This document shows, piece by piece, positions 8,280 through 16,699 of a stretch of 38,483 bases of DNA. A model generated the notes under the pieces. It made no database searches. It saw only the letters and a program-made list of their open reading frames with translations, and was not told the DNA's origin. The stretch is from Pseudomonadota bacterium (lineage in GTDB: Bacteria > Pseudomonadota > Alphaproteobacteria > Rhodospirillales > Magnetospirillaceae): assembly GCA_023458315.1 (NCBI GenBank), contig JAEXAH010000087.1, positions 1 through 38,483 on the forward strand, written 5' to 3'. Positions within the stretch are counted from its first letter, which is position 1. Every line of letters begins with the position of its first letter. Both the position numbers and the translations under genes were made by a program.

Positions 8280-10571
8280 CTAACGGGCCGTGGCGGGGGC
8301 GACGCAGACACCGCCGACGGGGCGACCCCAGACGACGCCCAGGTACTTGGTTCCCGAGCCGTTCAGGATGGCGGCCGAACTGCGCAGCTTGACGCCGCCG
8401 ACCACGAAATCGACCGCGGCGGCGCTGCTTTCCATGGCCGCCGAAGTCAAGGTGCTGGACACCGCCACCGGATTGCCCGGCGCACGGGCGGCATCCCAAA
8501 CCCTGACGTCGCCGCTGGTCGTGGTTTCGACGATCATCGCCAGATGCGGCAACACATCGGTCGGCACGAACGCCCCATCGGCGGCGCCGTTGCCGGTATG
8601 GGCCGTCAACGACAGCAGACCATGCCGTTCCGCCAACACCACCACGCGATAGACGCCACTGGGGGCGCTGGCGGCAATGCGGAAGCTGTTGGCCGCGAAA
8701 TCGGTCAGCGACGCATCGCCGACACATCCCGGGGACGCGCTTCCCATCACCATCAGCTTACCCGCGTCCATGTCGGGATGGCGGAGATAGCGGCTGCCAC
8801 CGCCCACACTGACCCGCGTGGCGATCACCACGTTGCGGGCGGTGTTCAGGCCGTGGCTGACGGTGGTGGCGGTGCCGGTGGCGTGGTCAACCTCGGCGGT
8901 GTAGACGCCGTAGCGGGCGCCAACCCGCAGGCGGTAGCCCACGTAATTACCCGCCGCCGCCAGGGCCGGAGCCGCCGCCTTGGCAAGGGCGTTATTGGTC
9001 GCCCAGGCATTGCCCGGATCGTCCGAGAACCGCACCCGCCAATCCTCGGACGCATCGCTGCGCTTGATGATTTCCACCCATTGGCCGTTCCAGTGGGCGG
9101 CCGCCGCGTCCAGCACGGCAACGATGTCCGCGCCAGTGGCGGTGGCCTGGGCGAAAGCCTCGGCCGGGTCCTTGATGTCGGGCTCGGGCAGCAGGGAGGT
9201 GCACAGACTGCTGTACCCGGCCGGGCGACCGGCGATGCTGCCCTGGCCGAAGTCAACCGTCACGGTGACGCCGCTCGTGCCGCTGGCGACGTAGGTGTAA
9301 CTGGTGCCCGGCGTAAAGGTCCAAGTGGGGTTGAGCCCGTTGGCCGGGTCGCCGGTGGCGGCCCCGGCGGCGGAATACCAGGTGACGGCACCGGCGCTGG
9401 TTTCATTCCCCCACCACGCCTTACCCGCATCAACATCGACGGCCAGCAAGTCGGTGCTGTTGGCGGTGGCATCCATCGACCACAGATAGGATGATGTCCC
9501 GGCGAAAAAGCCGCCGCCATAGACCTTGGCCACCTCGCCGGTCTGATAGCCGATGGGCTGCGCAGCGGCACCCCATCCCTGACGGGTTGGAATCAGCCCG
9601 AACGCGACATTCCCGCGCGCGGTCGCAGTGCCGCGCACGAACCATTTGCCTCGCCCTGGAAACGGGATGGTGGCCCGCGCAGCAGAAAATCCACCGCTAG
9701 CCTGAAACGTCAGACCACCCTTGCCGTAAGTATTGGTGTAGCCCGGATAGGGCGGATAAACGGGGTTCAGCGTCGCATAGACATTGTTCGGCGTGCTGAT
9801 TACCGTATCCTTGCCGGTGCCGTCGATGTTCACGGCGGTGAAGTGATTGCCCTTGCCGCTGATGTCCTTGCCAGGATTGATCTTTTCTGAAAAGTCCAGC
9901 CACCAGCCATTGATGCCGACATCACCCACTGCCATCGCCACCTCGGCGCGCGACCGGGGCACGGCCACGCCATGGATGTTGACGGTGGCGACAGAGGTCG
10001 GACTGATCAGGCGACCATCGACCCAAATGATTTCATGGATAAGGCCACCGAAGCCGTAATTCGTGCCGTTATTGTAGGCGCCGATTTGGTTCGCCCAACC
10101 CGTGCCGGTCTGGTTGAAGCACATGTCGATACTTCCGGGTACGGTGCCCGGATTCCAGTCGCGGATCGGCTCCAGGTTGACGAACAGCTTCACCCGGTCT
10201 TCTTGGGCGGCGTCCATGTCGAACTGCACCGCAATGTGCAGCGGCCCCGACGAGCGGAACTTGCGCGAGGTGATTTTACTCAGCCGCACCGTCGCACCGC
10301 CGTCGCGGATTTCCAAACGATCATCGGCCAGCAGCAGCACGGCTGTATACTGGGTGGTGGTGGCATCCCAGCAACACCACAGGGTCTGCTGGGCGCCGAA
10401 CGTCCGGCGATCGATCCACGCCAGCAGCGTACCCCGCCGCAGGTTGGAAGCCGTCGGGTTGATGCGCTTGAGATAGCTCGACACGCCGGACAGCAGCAAC
10501 GCGGCCGATGGATCGGCGGGCGGCACATAGCATGCCGGTGCCACCGTCGGCTGGGTCATGAAGGGTAGCAT
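8280..10571 (-). CDS. Phage tail fibre/tip protein with LamG-like and SPRY-like domains (cassette 3)
   Basis: A 763-residue receptor-binding type protein. Residues about 20-230 look like a concanavalin/LamG jelly roll (SYLKRINPTASNLRRGTLLA, GPLHIAVQFD, GLIHEIIWVDGRLI). Around 255-270 is an NNVYATLNPVYPP linker, also present in the cassette 2 tip, then a SPRY-like region (GKWFVRGTATARGNVAFGLI, DLLAVDVDAGKAWWGNET). The C terminus (about 500-763) is beta-rich with SDDPGNAWATNN and VVVLAERHG. LamG and SPRY folds bind glycans or proteins, fitting host recognition. GGAG 8 bases before ATG supports 10571. It follows adaptor 3 with a 3-base gap, exactly as in cassette 2. Confidence 0.8.
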   Translation of the reverse strand: MLPFMTQPTVAPACYVPPADPSAALLLSGVSSYLKRINPTASNLRRGTLLAWIDRRTFGAQQTLWCCWDATTTQYTAVLLLADDRLEIRDGGATVRLSKITSRKFRSSGPLHIAVQFDMDAAQEDRVKLFVNLEPIRDWNPGTVPGSIDMCFNQTGTGWANQIGAYNNGTNYGFGGLIHEIIWVDGRLISPTSVATVNIHGVAVPRSRAEVAMAVGDVGINGWWLDFSEKINPGKDISGKGNHFTAVNIDGTGKDTVISTPNNVYATLNPVYPPYPGYTNTYGKGGLTFQASGGFSAARATIPFPGRGKWFVRGTATARGNVAFGLIPTRQGWGAAAQPIGYQTGEVAKVYGGGFFAGTSSYLWSMDATANSTDLLAVDVDAGKAWWGNETSAGAVTWYSAAGAATGDPANGLNPTWTFTPGTSYTYVASGTSGVTVTVDFGQGSIAGRPAGYSSLCTSLLPEPDIKDPAEAFAQATATGADIVAVLDAAAAHWNGQWVEIIKRSDASEDWRVRFSDDPGNAWATNNALAKAAAPALAAAGNYVGYRLRVGARYGVYTAEVDHATGTATTVSHGLNTARNVVIATRVSVGGGSRYLRHPDMDAGKLMVMGSASPGCVGDASLTDFAANSFRIAASAPSGVYRVVVLAERHGLLSLTAHTGNGAADGAFVPTDVLPHLAMIVETTTSGDVRVWDAARAPGNPVAVSSTLTSAAMESSAAAVDFVVGGVKLRSSAAILNGSGTKYLGVVWGRPVGGVCVAPATAR

Positions 10572-10574
10572 GGT

Positions 10575-11645
10575 TCAGACTCCGCGCTGGGCGATGACCA
10601 CGTCGAGCACGTCGCCCGAGCCATCGCTGGTGCACCACAGCAGGTTGACGGCGTTGGCGGCGGTGGACCAGCGGCCGCCCGCCAGGGCATAGCCGGGGGC
10701 CAGGGTCAGGGCACGGCCGCCGGTGGCGTCCTGCTTGGCCACCACCAGGAACATGCCCGCCTTGCCGCTCAGGCTGGCGGGAAAGCCCAGGGTCAGACTG
10801 GCGGACAGGGTGACGGTGAAGACGTTGCCCGCGTTCAGGTCCGGGGTCACGGCGTCGTTGACCACAGCCAGCGCCACCGGCTTGGTCCAGAAGCCCTTTT
10901 CCAGAACGGCAGAGACGTTCTTGTACAGCACGTTGCTCATGTCGGGCTGGGCGGCGGCGATGGCGGCCGTCACCTCGGCCTTCGAATAGACGTCCAGATT
11001 GGTCCGCGCCGTGGGCTTGTCGGTCAGGCCCGCCAGATTGCCGGTCTTCAACAAGGCCGCGTCACGCACCGACTGATCCAAGGCATCGGTTTCCGCCTTG
11101 GAATAGACCCCCAGATTGGCCCGCGCCGAACCGACGTCGGTCAGGCCCGCCAGATTGCCGGTCTTCAGCAAGGCCGCGTCACGCACCGACTGATCCAGGG
11201 CATCGGTTTCCGCCTTGGAATAGACCCCCAGATTGGCCCGCGCCACCGCCTTGTCGACCAGATCCGACAGATTGGCCGACTTTTCCAGGGCATCGATGGT
11301 GTCGGTGCCGGTGATGCGCAGACGCTGCACACCGCCCTGGGTGACGGTTTCCAGGGTGATGTTGTCGCCCGCCAGCAGCTTGTCGGCCAGATAGCCGCCC
11401 TCGGCGTCCACCGCGTTGATGCGCAGGTCGGAACGGCGGCGCAGGGTGATCACCAGACCGGCCGCCGGGGCGGCATCGAACACCACGGCACCGCCGTCGA
11501 TGCTGCCCTGGCCGCGAATGCAGTAATCACCGGCCTGGGGCACGCCGCCGACCAGCACCTGGCAATCGGCCTCGGTTTCGATGGCGAAGGGGAAGGGGAA
11601 AACGTTGCTGGCGCCATTGGCGGTATATTCAACCTGCAAAGTCAT
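10575..11645 (-). CDS. Tail fibre adaptor protein with internal repeats (cassette 3)
   Basis: A 356-residue protein. The first ~110 residues (MTLQVEYTANGASNVFPFPF, LVITLRRRSDLRINAVDAEG) are the T7 gp17-like anchoring domain that attaches a fibre to the tail. The middle holds 39-residue repeats (KTGNLAGLTDVGSARANLGV then YSKAETDALDQSVRDAALL), a typical fibre-shaft pattern. The C terminus (about 250-356) is a beta-rich knob with LTLGFPASLSGKAGMFLVVA. The start at 11645 has AAAGGA 8 bases upstream; an earlier ATG at 11660 has none and lies next to a terminator. Paralogous to the proteins at 16700-17812 and 20304-21122. Confidence 0.85.
   Translation of the reverse strand: MTLQVEYTANGASNVFPFPFAIETEADCQVLVGGVPQAGDYCIRGQGSIDGGAVVFDAAPAAGLVITLRRRSDLRINAVDAEGGYLADKLLAGDNITLETVTQGGVQRLRITGTDTIDALEKSANLSDLVDKAVARANLGVYSKAETDALDQSVRDAALLKTGNLAGLTDVGSARANLGVYSKAETDALDQSVRDAALLKTGNLAGLTDKPTARTNLDVYSKAEVTAAIAAAQPDMSNVLYKNVSAVLEKGFWTKPVALAVVNDAVTPDLNAGNVFTVTLSASLTLGFPASLSGKAGMFLVVAKQDATGGRALTLAPGYALAGGRWSTAANAVNLLWCTSDGSGDVLDVVIAQRGV
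11023..11244 (-). repeat. Two 117-base tandem units in fibre adaptor 3
   Basis: Units begin at 11023 and 11140 and are nearly identical over about 105 bases; each codes 39 residues of fibre shaft. A diverged partial unit precedes them. The near identity suggests recent duplication or gene conversion. Confidence 0.85.
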
Positions 11646-11661
11646 GATGCGTCCTTTCATG

Positions 11662-11691
11662 AAAAAGGCCCGCCGGACGATCCGGCGGGCC
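11662..11691 (-). terminator. Intrinsic terminator before fibre adaptor 3
   Basis: A perfect 11-bp stem (11667-11677 with 11681-11691, 3-base loop) is followed on the minus strand by five T. The next start codon is only 17 bases beyond. Confidence 0.88.
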
Positions 11692-11715
11692 TGGGAAACG
11701 ACGGCGGGAACACGG

Positions 11716-12180
11716 TCAATCCACGCCGGAATAGAAGACGTGCGCGCCGATTTCGGCCGAGGGATCGCGGCCGCGCGCCCACAGCGGCATCAGGCCGCGC
11801 ACGTGGTAATGGGTGGCGCCATGGGTGGGGTCGTCCAGCACGCCGGACACGGCGCGGCGCGCCACCCGCAGGCAAATGCGGAAGGCGCGGTCGCGTTCGT
11901 CCACCATCTCCAGCTTGGCGCGGTTGGGATCGCCGGGATTCCAGCACGAGAACTGCCAGCGCTTGCGGCACACCGTCTCGACAGAGTTGCCCCACCAGCC
12001 GCCCCGCCGGACGCGGTTCATCACCACCGCCGCCACCGCCTCGATGCCGCGCACGCTTTCGCCACGCGCCTCGCCCCACAGGGTGCGGGCCAGCACGTCC
12101 ACCGCCGAACCGCGCCGGACCGGCGCGATGTCGGTTTCCGGATCGGGTTCCAGATCGATGATCAGGATCGGGTCGCTCAT
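11716..12180 (-). CDS. Endolysin, SleB-like cell wall hydrolase
   Basis: A 154-residue muralytic enzyme of the Hydrolase_2/SleB family. The pattern LARTLWGEARGE places the probable catalytic glutamate at residue 37; VAAVVMNRV, the Trp-rich VCRKRWQFSCWNPGDPNRAK and ATHYHV complete the fold. These act as lytic transglycosylases or amidase-like enzymes on peptidoglycan. No signal peptide is visible, so export would depend on the holin. It overlaps the spanin-like gene by ATGA and follows the terminase, the usual lysis position in T7-like phages. A strong terminator follows it. Confidence 0.88.
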   Translation of the reverse strand: MSDPILIIDLEPDPETDIAPVRRGSAVDVLARTLWGEARGESVRGIEAVAAVVMNRVRRGGWWGNSVETVCRKRWQFSCWNPGDPNRAKLEMVDERDRAFRICLRVARRAVSGVLDDPTHGATHYHVRGLMPLWARGRDPSAEIGAHVFYSGVD

Positions 12181-12482
12181 GCCCGCCCCCCGACGCCGCC
12201 GACGGCGTCCAGCTTGGCCTCGATGCGCACCAGATGTTCGGTCAGGCGGCGCTCCACGTCCTTCAGCGTGCCGGTGGTGGCGTAGGTCTTGGCCACCTCC
12301 AGCTTGTAGGCGGCCAGCGACTCGCGCATCTGGCTGGCGGCGACATCCACCTTGTGGTCCAGATCGTCCATGCGGCTGTCGGCCTCGGCCCGGCCGCGCC
12401 ACAACAGCACGAACAACCCGCCCAGCGCCGGCAGCTCGACCGCCGTGATCCACCACGACAGGTCCAGTCCCGTATGTCCCAT
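12177..12482 (-). CDS. Membrane-anchored coiled-coil protein, probable spanin-like (Rz) protein
   Basis: A 101-residue protein with one N-terminal membrane segment (WWITAVELPALGGLFVLLW, about residues 10-29) followed by a charged coiled coil (RAEADSRMDDLDHKVDVAAS to VERRLTEHLVRIEAKLDAV). This architecture and the place between terminase and endolysin are those of inner-membrane spanins (T7 18.5). A partner outer-membrane lipoprotein is not visible, embedded or separate, so the assignment is inference. TAGGAG lies 7 bases before ATG. Confidence 0.65.
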   Translation of the reverse strand: MGHTGLDLSWWITAVELPALGGLFVLLWRGRAEADSRMDDLDHKVDVAASQMRESLAAYKLEVAKTYATTGTLKDVERRLTEHLVRIEAKLDAVGGVGGRA

Positions 12483-12492
12483 TTTTGTTCTC

Positions 12493-14007
12493 CTAGATCT
12501 CGAAATCGGTATGAGCCTTGAGCGCCCCGCCGCCCGGCCGCCAGTCGCGGCGTTCGCCCACCGCCGCACCGGCCCGGCCCAGCCGCACCGGTTGCGACAA
12601 CAGGCAGCCGGCGACGGCATCCAGGCCGTCGTCGCGGCCACGGCCGCCGGGTTGCCATTCGCGCATTTCGGCGATGAACGGGGTGGACCACAGCGAGCGG
12701 TGCGCCCCCAGCGCCCCCGCCGCCAGCACCGCGTCGAAGGCGTCGATGATGCGCTGGTCCTTGGCGCGGCTGGAATGGGCCTCGACCACCGCGCAGGGCA
12801 GTCCGGCCACCGCCAGTTCCCGCCGCAACAGACCGGGCAGGAAACGGCCCAGGCCGTTGCTTTCCAGGGTCACGGCGGGCAGGTGCAGTTCGCGCACGAA
12901 GGCCGCCACCTGGCGGCACAATTGCGTGGCTTCGTCCACCTCGGTCTGGGCGGGGTCGTGTTGCAGATAGCGCACCCGGTGCAGCCAGTACCCGCCCTCG
13001 GCATCGGTGAACAACGCCGCCACCACCGAGGCATCGCCCTTGCCCGGCGCGCCATAGGCCGGGTCCCACCAGCACGACGCCGACACCAGCCGCTTGCCGT
13101 TCAGAGACAGCATGGGCTGGCCGTTGCCTTCGGCATAGACCAGTTCGCCGTCGTAAAGCCGCAGGCGGTCGGGATCGAGACGGCCGTCGGCGATGTTGAC
13201 CGGCCGCAGCATCATCTGACTGTCGAACTTGTTGGGGCCGGTGCGGCGGCGGATGGACGCCACCTTGTCGGCGGGAAAACGCTCGGGCCAGGCGCTGCGC
13301 CCCTGGCCGTCGAGCAGCGGAATCTCCAGCCGTCGAAAGCCGGACAGAAAGGGCTGCGCCTCGCCCATCTCCAGGCGCGGCTCGGCGGCGTAGATGGTGT
13401 AATAGGAATGGGGGGTGCCGACGTAAAGCTGGGCACCGCCCGGCACCAGGACGTAATCGATCTCGGCCAGGCGCTCGCGCAGATCGGCCCGCTTGGGCGC
13501 CGTGTCGCAGGTGTTGGGCACCTCGACGTCGTCGCAGATGATGATCTCGGCGCGCGAACCGGTGATGTTGGCGCCGATGCCTTTCGCCACCATGGACGGG
13601 TCGCGCAACTCGCCGGGACGGTTGACGGTGAACTGGTCCGACGCCCAATGCTCGCGCCGGGGCGGCTTGAGCCCGGCGGTCAGGGGGTGACGCTCGATGA
13701 TGCGCTTGACGTTGCGCACCATCTTTTTCGCCAGCGAGAAATCGGCGGCCAGCACCATGATGCGCAGATTGGGGTCAAGCATCAGAACCCAGGCGCAGAA
13801 CAGGCCGACGATGGTGGATTTGCCGCTGGAGCGGAACGCCATCAGCAGCATCTCGCGCTCGTGGCCGCGCCAGCGCGCCGCCAGCCAACGCGCCATGCGC
13901 AGATGATGGCGCGGCGTGGTCTGGCCCAGCCTGGCGTTCCACACCCAGATGAATTCGGGAAAATCCACCGCGGATGCCCGCCGCCCGCCATCGGGGGGGC
14001 CGTGCAT
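12493..14007 (-). CDS. terL: Terminase large subunit
   Basis: A 504-residue DNA-packaging motor. The ATPase domain has Walker A FRSSGKST (residues 58-65), Walker B IIICDDVE (about 155-162) and a coupling motif region VGTPHSYYTI near 213. The nuclease half begins near WWDPAYG and includes TLESNGLGRFLPG and the C-terminal acidic RGRDDGLDAVAG, consistent with an RNase H-like metal site. All key motifs are present, so packaging could be active. AAAGGAGG 6 bases upstream fixes the start at 14007. No small terminase subunit is recognisable next to it. Confidence 0.93.
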   Translation of the reverse strand: MHGPPDGGRRASAVDFPEFIWVWNARLGQTTPRHHLRMARWLAARWRGHEREMLLMAFRSSGKSTIVGLFCAWVLMLDPNLRIMVLAADFSLAKKMVRNVKRIIERHPLTAGLKPPRREHWASDQFTVNRPGELRDPSMVAKGIGANITGSRAEIIICDDVEVPNTCDTAPKRADLRERLAEIDYVLVPGGAQLYVGTPHSYYTIYAAEPRLEMGEAQPFLSGFRRLEIPLLDGQGRSAWPERFPADKVASIRRRTGPNKFDSQMMLRPVNIADGRLDPDRLRLYDGELVYAEGNGQPMLSLNGKRLVSASCWWDPAYGAPGKGDASVVAALFTDAEGGYWLHRVRYLQHDPAQTEVDEATQLCRQVAAFVRELHLPAVTLESNGLGRFLPGLLRRELAVAGLPCAVVEAHSSRAKDQRIIDAFDAVLAAGALGAHRSLWSTPFIAEMREWQPGGRGRDDGLDAVAGCLLSQPVRLGRAGAAVGERRDWRPGGGALKAHTDFEI

Positions 14008-14028
14008 GGGGAACCTCCTTTCGCACAG

Positions 14029-14062
14029 AAAAAAGCCCCGCCTTCCAGGGGGAAGGCGGGGC
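14029..14062 (-). terminator. Intrinsic terminator between fibre tip 2 and terminase
   Basis: A perfect 12-bp stem (14035-14046 with 14051-14062, 4-base loop) followed on the minus strand by six T. The terminase ribosome site begins about 10 bases later. Confidence 0.9.
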
Positions 14063-14068
14063 CTGGGG

Positions 14069-16696
14069 TCAATTGGCCTGGGCGTTGGCCGGGGCTCGCC
14101 CTCTGCCTCCCACCGTCGGCTTGCGGTCGTAGGTGGCGACCCAGGTATTGCTGCCGCTGCCATTATAACCAACGGCGGAGGTCCGTATCTTGAACCCGGT
14201 CGCCAAGCGGTCGGCATGGGTGCCCCAGATCACGGCGTTGCCATTGATGGTCAGGCTCTGCGGCACCGCCCCGGTGTAGACACAGGGACCATCGGCCGCG
14301 GCGTTTCCGGTGAAGGCACCACTGACGACACCGCTGGTGGCGGGCAGATTGGCGGTGCACAGCGCCTTGAAGCCCGAGGGCGGGGCGTAGGCGAAGGGAC
14401 GCTGGCCGAAATTGGCCGTCGATCCCGCGCCCTGACTGGCAACGCCCCCCACATAAGCCGTCAGCGGAACGCCACGATTGGTCCAGGATGCCTGAGCATT
14501 GCCACCCGTCATCGGGTCGCCGCCGTTCATCCATTGACCGTTCTTGCCGAACCACAGCTTGCCGGCATCGCAGTCCAGCGCCAACATCACCACGTCGTCA
14601 TCGGCCCACGTCTGGTTGCCGGTGGAATCGAGGACAACCCCCGACAGCAGGGACGATGCCTGTTCCAGTCCCGTCGTCCGTTTGGCGATTTCATAATGAG
14701 AGCCGTAGGTCGCGTGATAGTTCAGACGCGCGGGCGACGTCACCCCGACATAGGGATAGGTGGCCCCGACCTTGACCCGAACCTCCCAGTACCATTTGCC
14801 GCGGACGGCAAACAGCGTGCCGCCGCAACCGGAAAGATCGCCGCCAGCCGAAGCGTTCAGAACCAGATTGCCATCGACAAGCTGCGGATAGCTGCCGCAC
14901 GTCAGCGGATTCAGCACCGCATACACGTTGGTCGGACTGTCCGCCACCACGTCGGAGGCGGCGAAGCCATTCGGCATCCAATCGTTGCCGCCCACCACAC
15001 CAGAGGCCGTGGTTTCGATCGTGTAGTCCCAGGCGACGGCCCCGGCGTTGAACTGAACAGAGATCGCCACCTGCGAATCTCGATCGACAAACGGGCACCA
15101 GTGACCGCTCAGGCCCGTCTTCCAGGCGCCATTGGCCAAGCCGCCATCCAGCTTGCTCCCGTTGCGATAGAAATACAGCGCCCCCGCCTGGACGACGACG
15201 TCGAGGACGTCACCGGCCGAGAAGGAAATGCTGCCGGGACGGCTGGCATAGCCCCCATCGCCGCAGATCTCGCCGTTGTAGAAGCGGTAGGAATACATCT
15301 CGCCCGAGAGCGAGGGCGTGGCCCCGACGATGTTTGCCGCGCAGATGCCGACCATGGCGCCCTGGCTGGTCCCGCTGACGAACTTGAACGAAAACCGCAC
15401 GCCCGTGGCCGAGGCCGCGTCGAAGGCGTGCGCGCCCCGGGCGTAGCTGTTCGCCCCGCCATAAGCCCAGGTCAGGCCGTCGGTGGACAGAGAGGCGGCA
15501 CTGCCGGACGGCTTGACCAGGAACGATGCCCCGGACAGGCCGCTATAATCCCGCCCCACATTGTCCTTCACGAACGGCGTGCCGAGATGGAAACCGTTGG
15601 CACCATACGGGCTGGTCTCAACCGAAGAGAAGAACTCGATCGCCTTGATGCTTACGATCGTCGCCCCCCCCTGAAGTGCGCTGATATTCAGACGGTACGA
15701 GGAATACGCAGTCCCGTTCGAGAACGTGTACAGCCGCTTTTCCTGCCCCTTCCACACAGGCACATTGCTTTGCGTGTCGAGGACAACCCACGCCGAACCG
15801 TTATATCCCTCGAAAGTCCAAGATTTCGGAGACCTGTTGGCCGGGTCCGTGGTGGTAACTTGGATCGAGTATGCGGAAACGATGACCGGAACCGCAGGGG
15901 CGTAGGAAATCCAACCGACACCGGCAGTGGTCTGCCACCCATCAGTCGGGTCGGAGCTCTGATTGAAGGCACGCCAGGCAGGCGAACTGCCATCATTGCT
16001 CGCCTGGACTTTCCCGCTTGGTGCCTCGTATCCCGTCATCCGCGGGACAAGGTTGCCCCGGTAAGTCGGCAACTGGGTATTCAGGGGGACGCGTTTCGGA
16101 GCCCAGTTCCCTGTTACGACATCGAACTCACCAAAATGCGAAGGGCCAAGCGCGGCGCCATCAACAAAACACGTCTCCGCCTGATAGCCATCGCTGTAGA
16201 CGTATGTCGGCATCTCGTTTCTGCCGATGTAGTGTTCCGAGACGCTATTGAACGGACCGATGGCGTTCTGCGCCGGATAGTTGGACAGAGCGAACTCCTT
16301 GATTTCCACGCCATTCACGTAAAGCCGGACACGCTTGTCCGCCACGGCATCCTCCAGTCCCGTGTCCACGGCCAGGACGAAATGCACCCAGCCCGTGCAA
16401 TCGCGGAAAATGGGGGTCGTGGCCAAGGTGGGAGTGCCGGCGAAATAGAACAAGAACCGGCTGCCATCCGCACTGCTCGTGACACGGATGATGCCGCTAC
16501 TTCCGTTCCGGACGGACAGCATCTCGTGGGTCTGTTTTCCACCCAGGCGAACCCACCCCGAATAGGTCCATTTTTTTTGATTCCCCGACACGCTTGGTGT
16601 CCACCTGAGATACTGCCCCCCTCGGAACAGCAGTGAGTTTTCCAGGGAATAGGCGGCCTTGCGGCCGCCTCCCAACATCATGGTGTCGCTGAGCAT
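14069..16696 (-). CDS. Phage tail tip protein with LamG, discoidin-like and SPRY-like domains (cassette 2)
   Basis: An 875-residue protein. Residues about 15-190 are LamG-like (FRGGQYLRWTPSVSG, WTYSGWVRLGG, VHFVLAVDTG, VRLYVNGVEIKEF). About 225-360 resemble an F5/8 type C (discoidin) domain: WRAFNQSSDPTDGWQT, ANRSPKSWTFEGYNGSAWVV, YRLNISALQGG. About 390-600 and 620-800 are SPRY-like (GVRFSFKFVSG..., GKWYWEVRVKVG, MLALDCDAGKLWFGKNGQW). All are glycan- or protein-binding folds, fitting receptor recognition. The stretch 15600-16620, coding the N-terminal third, is visibly less GC-rich than its neighbours, which suggests recent domain acquisition. Start at 16696 follows GGAGG overlapping the end of adaptor 2. 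Confidence 0.82.
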   Translation of the reverse strand: MLSDTMMLGGGRKAAYSLENSLLFRGGQYLRWTPSVSGNQKKWTYSGWVRLGGKQTHEMLSVRNGSSGIIRVTSSADGSRFLFYFAGTPTLATTPIFRDCTGWVHFVLAVDTGLEDAVADKRVRLYVNGVEIKEFALSNYPAQNAIGPFNSVSEHYIGRNEMPTYVYSDGYQAETCFVDGAALGPSHFGEFDVVTGNWAPKRVPLNTQLPTYRGNLVPRMTGYEAPSGKVQASNDGSSPAWRAFNQSSDPTDGWQTTAGVGWISYAPAVPVIVSAYSIQVTTTDPANRSPKSWTFEGYNGSAWVVLDTQSNVPVWKGQEKRLYTFSNGTAYSSYRLNISALQGGATIVSIKAIEFFSSVETSPYGANGFHLGTPFVKDNVGRDYSGLSGASFLVKPSGSAASLSTDGLTWAYGGANSYARGAHAFDAASATGVRFSFKFVSGTSQGAMVGICAANIVGATPSLSGEMYSYRFYNGEICGDGGYASRPGSISFSAGDVLDVVVQAGALYFYRNGSKLDGGLANGAWKTGLSGHWCPFVDRDSQVAISVQFNAGAVAWDYTIETTASGVVGGNDWMPNGFAASDVVADSPTNVYAVLNPLTCGSYPQLVDGNLVLNASAGGDLSGCGGTLFAVRGKWYWEVRVKVGATYPYVGVTSPARLNYHATYGSHYEIAKRTTGLEQASSLLSGVVLDSTGNQTWADDDVVMLALDCDAGKLWFGKNGQWMNGGDPMTGGNAQASWTNRGVPLTAYVGGVASQGAGSTANFGQRPFAYAPPSGFKALCTANLPATSGVVSGAFTGNAAADGPCVYTGAVPQSLTINGNAVIWGTHADRLATGFKIRTSAVGYNGSGSNTWVATYDRKPTVGGRGRAPANAQAN

Positions 16697-16699
16697 GGA

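Noticed and set aside
11023..11244. CRISPR-like regular repeats
   Set aside because: The units are in-frame coding repeats of a fibre shaft without unique spacers, and no cas gene is present.
13916..16636. Plus-strand open frame of 906 codons opposite fibre tip 2
   Set aside because: No ribosome site, no recognisable domain and antisense-type composition; the minus-strand gene has LamG/SPRY features.
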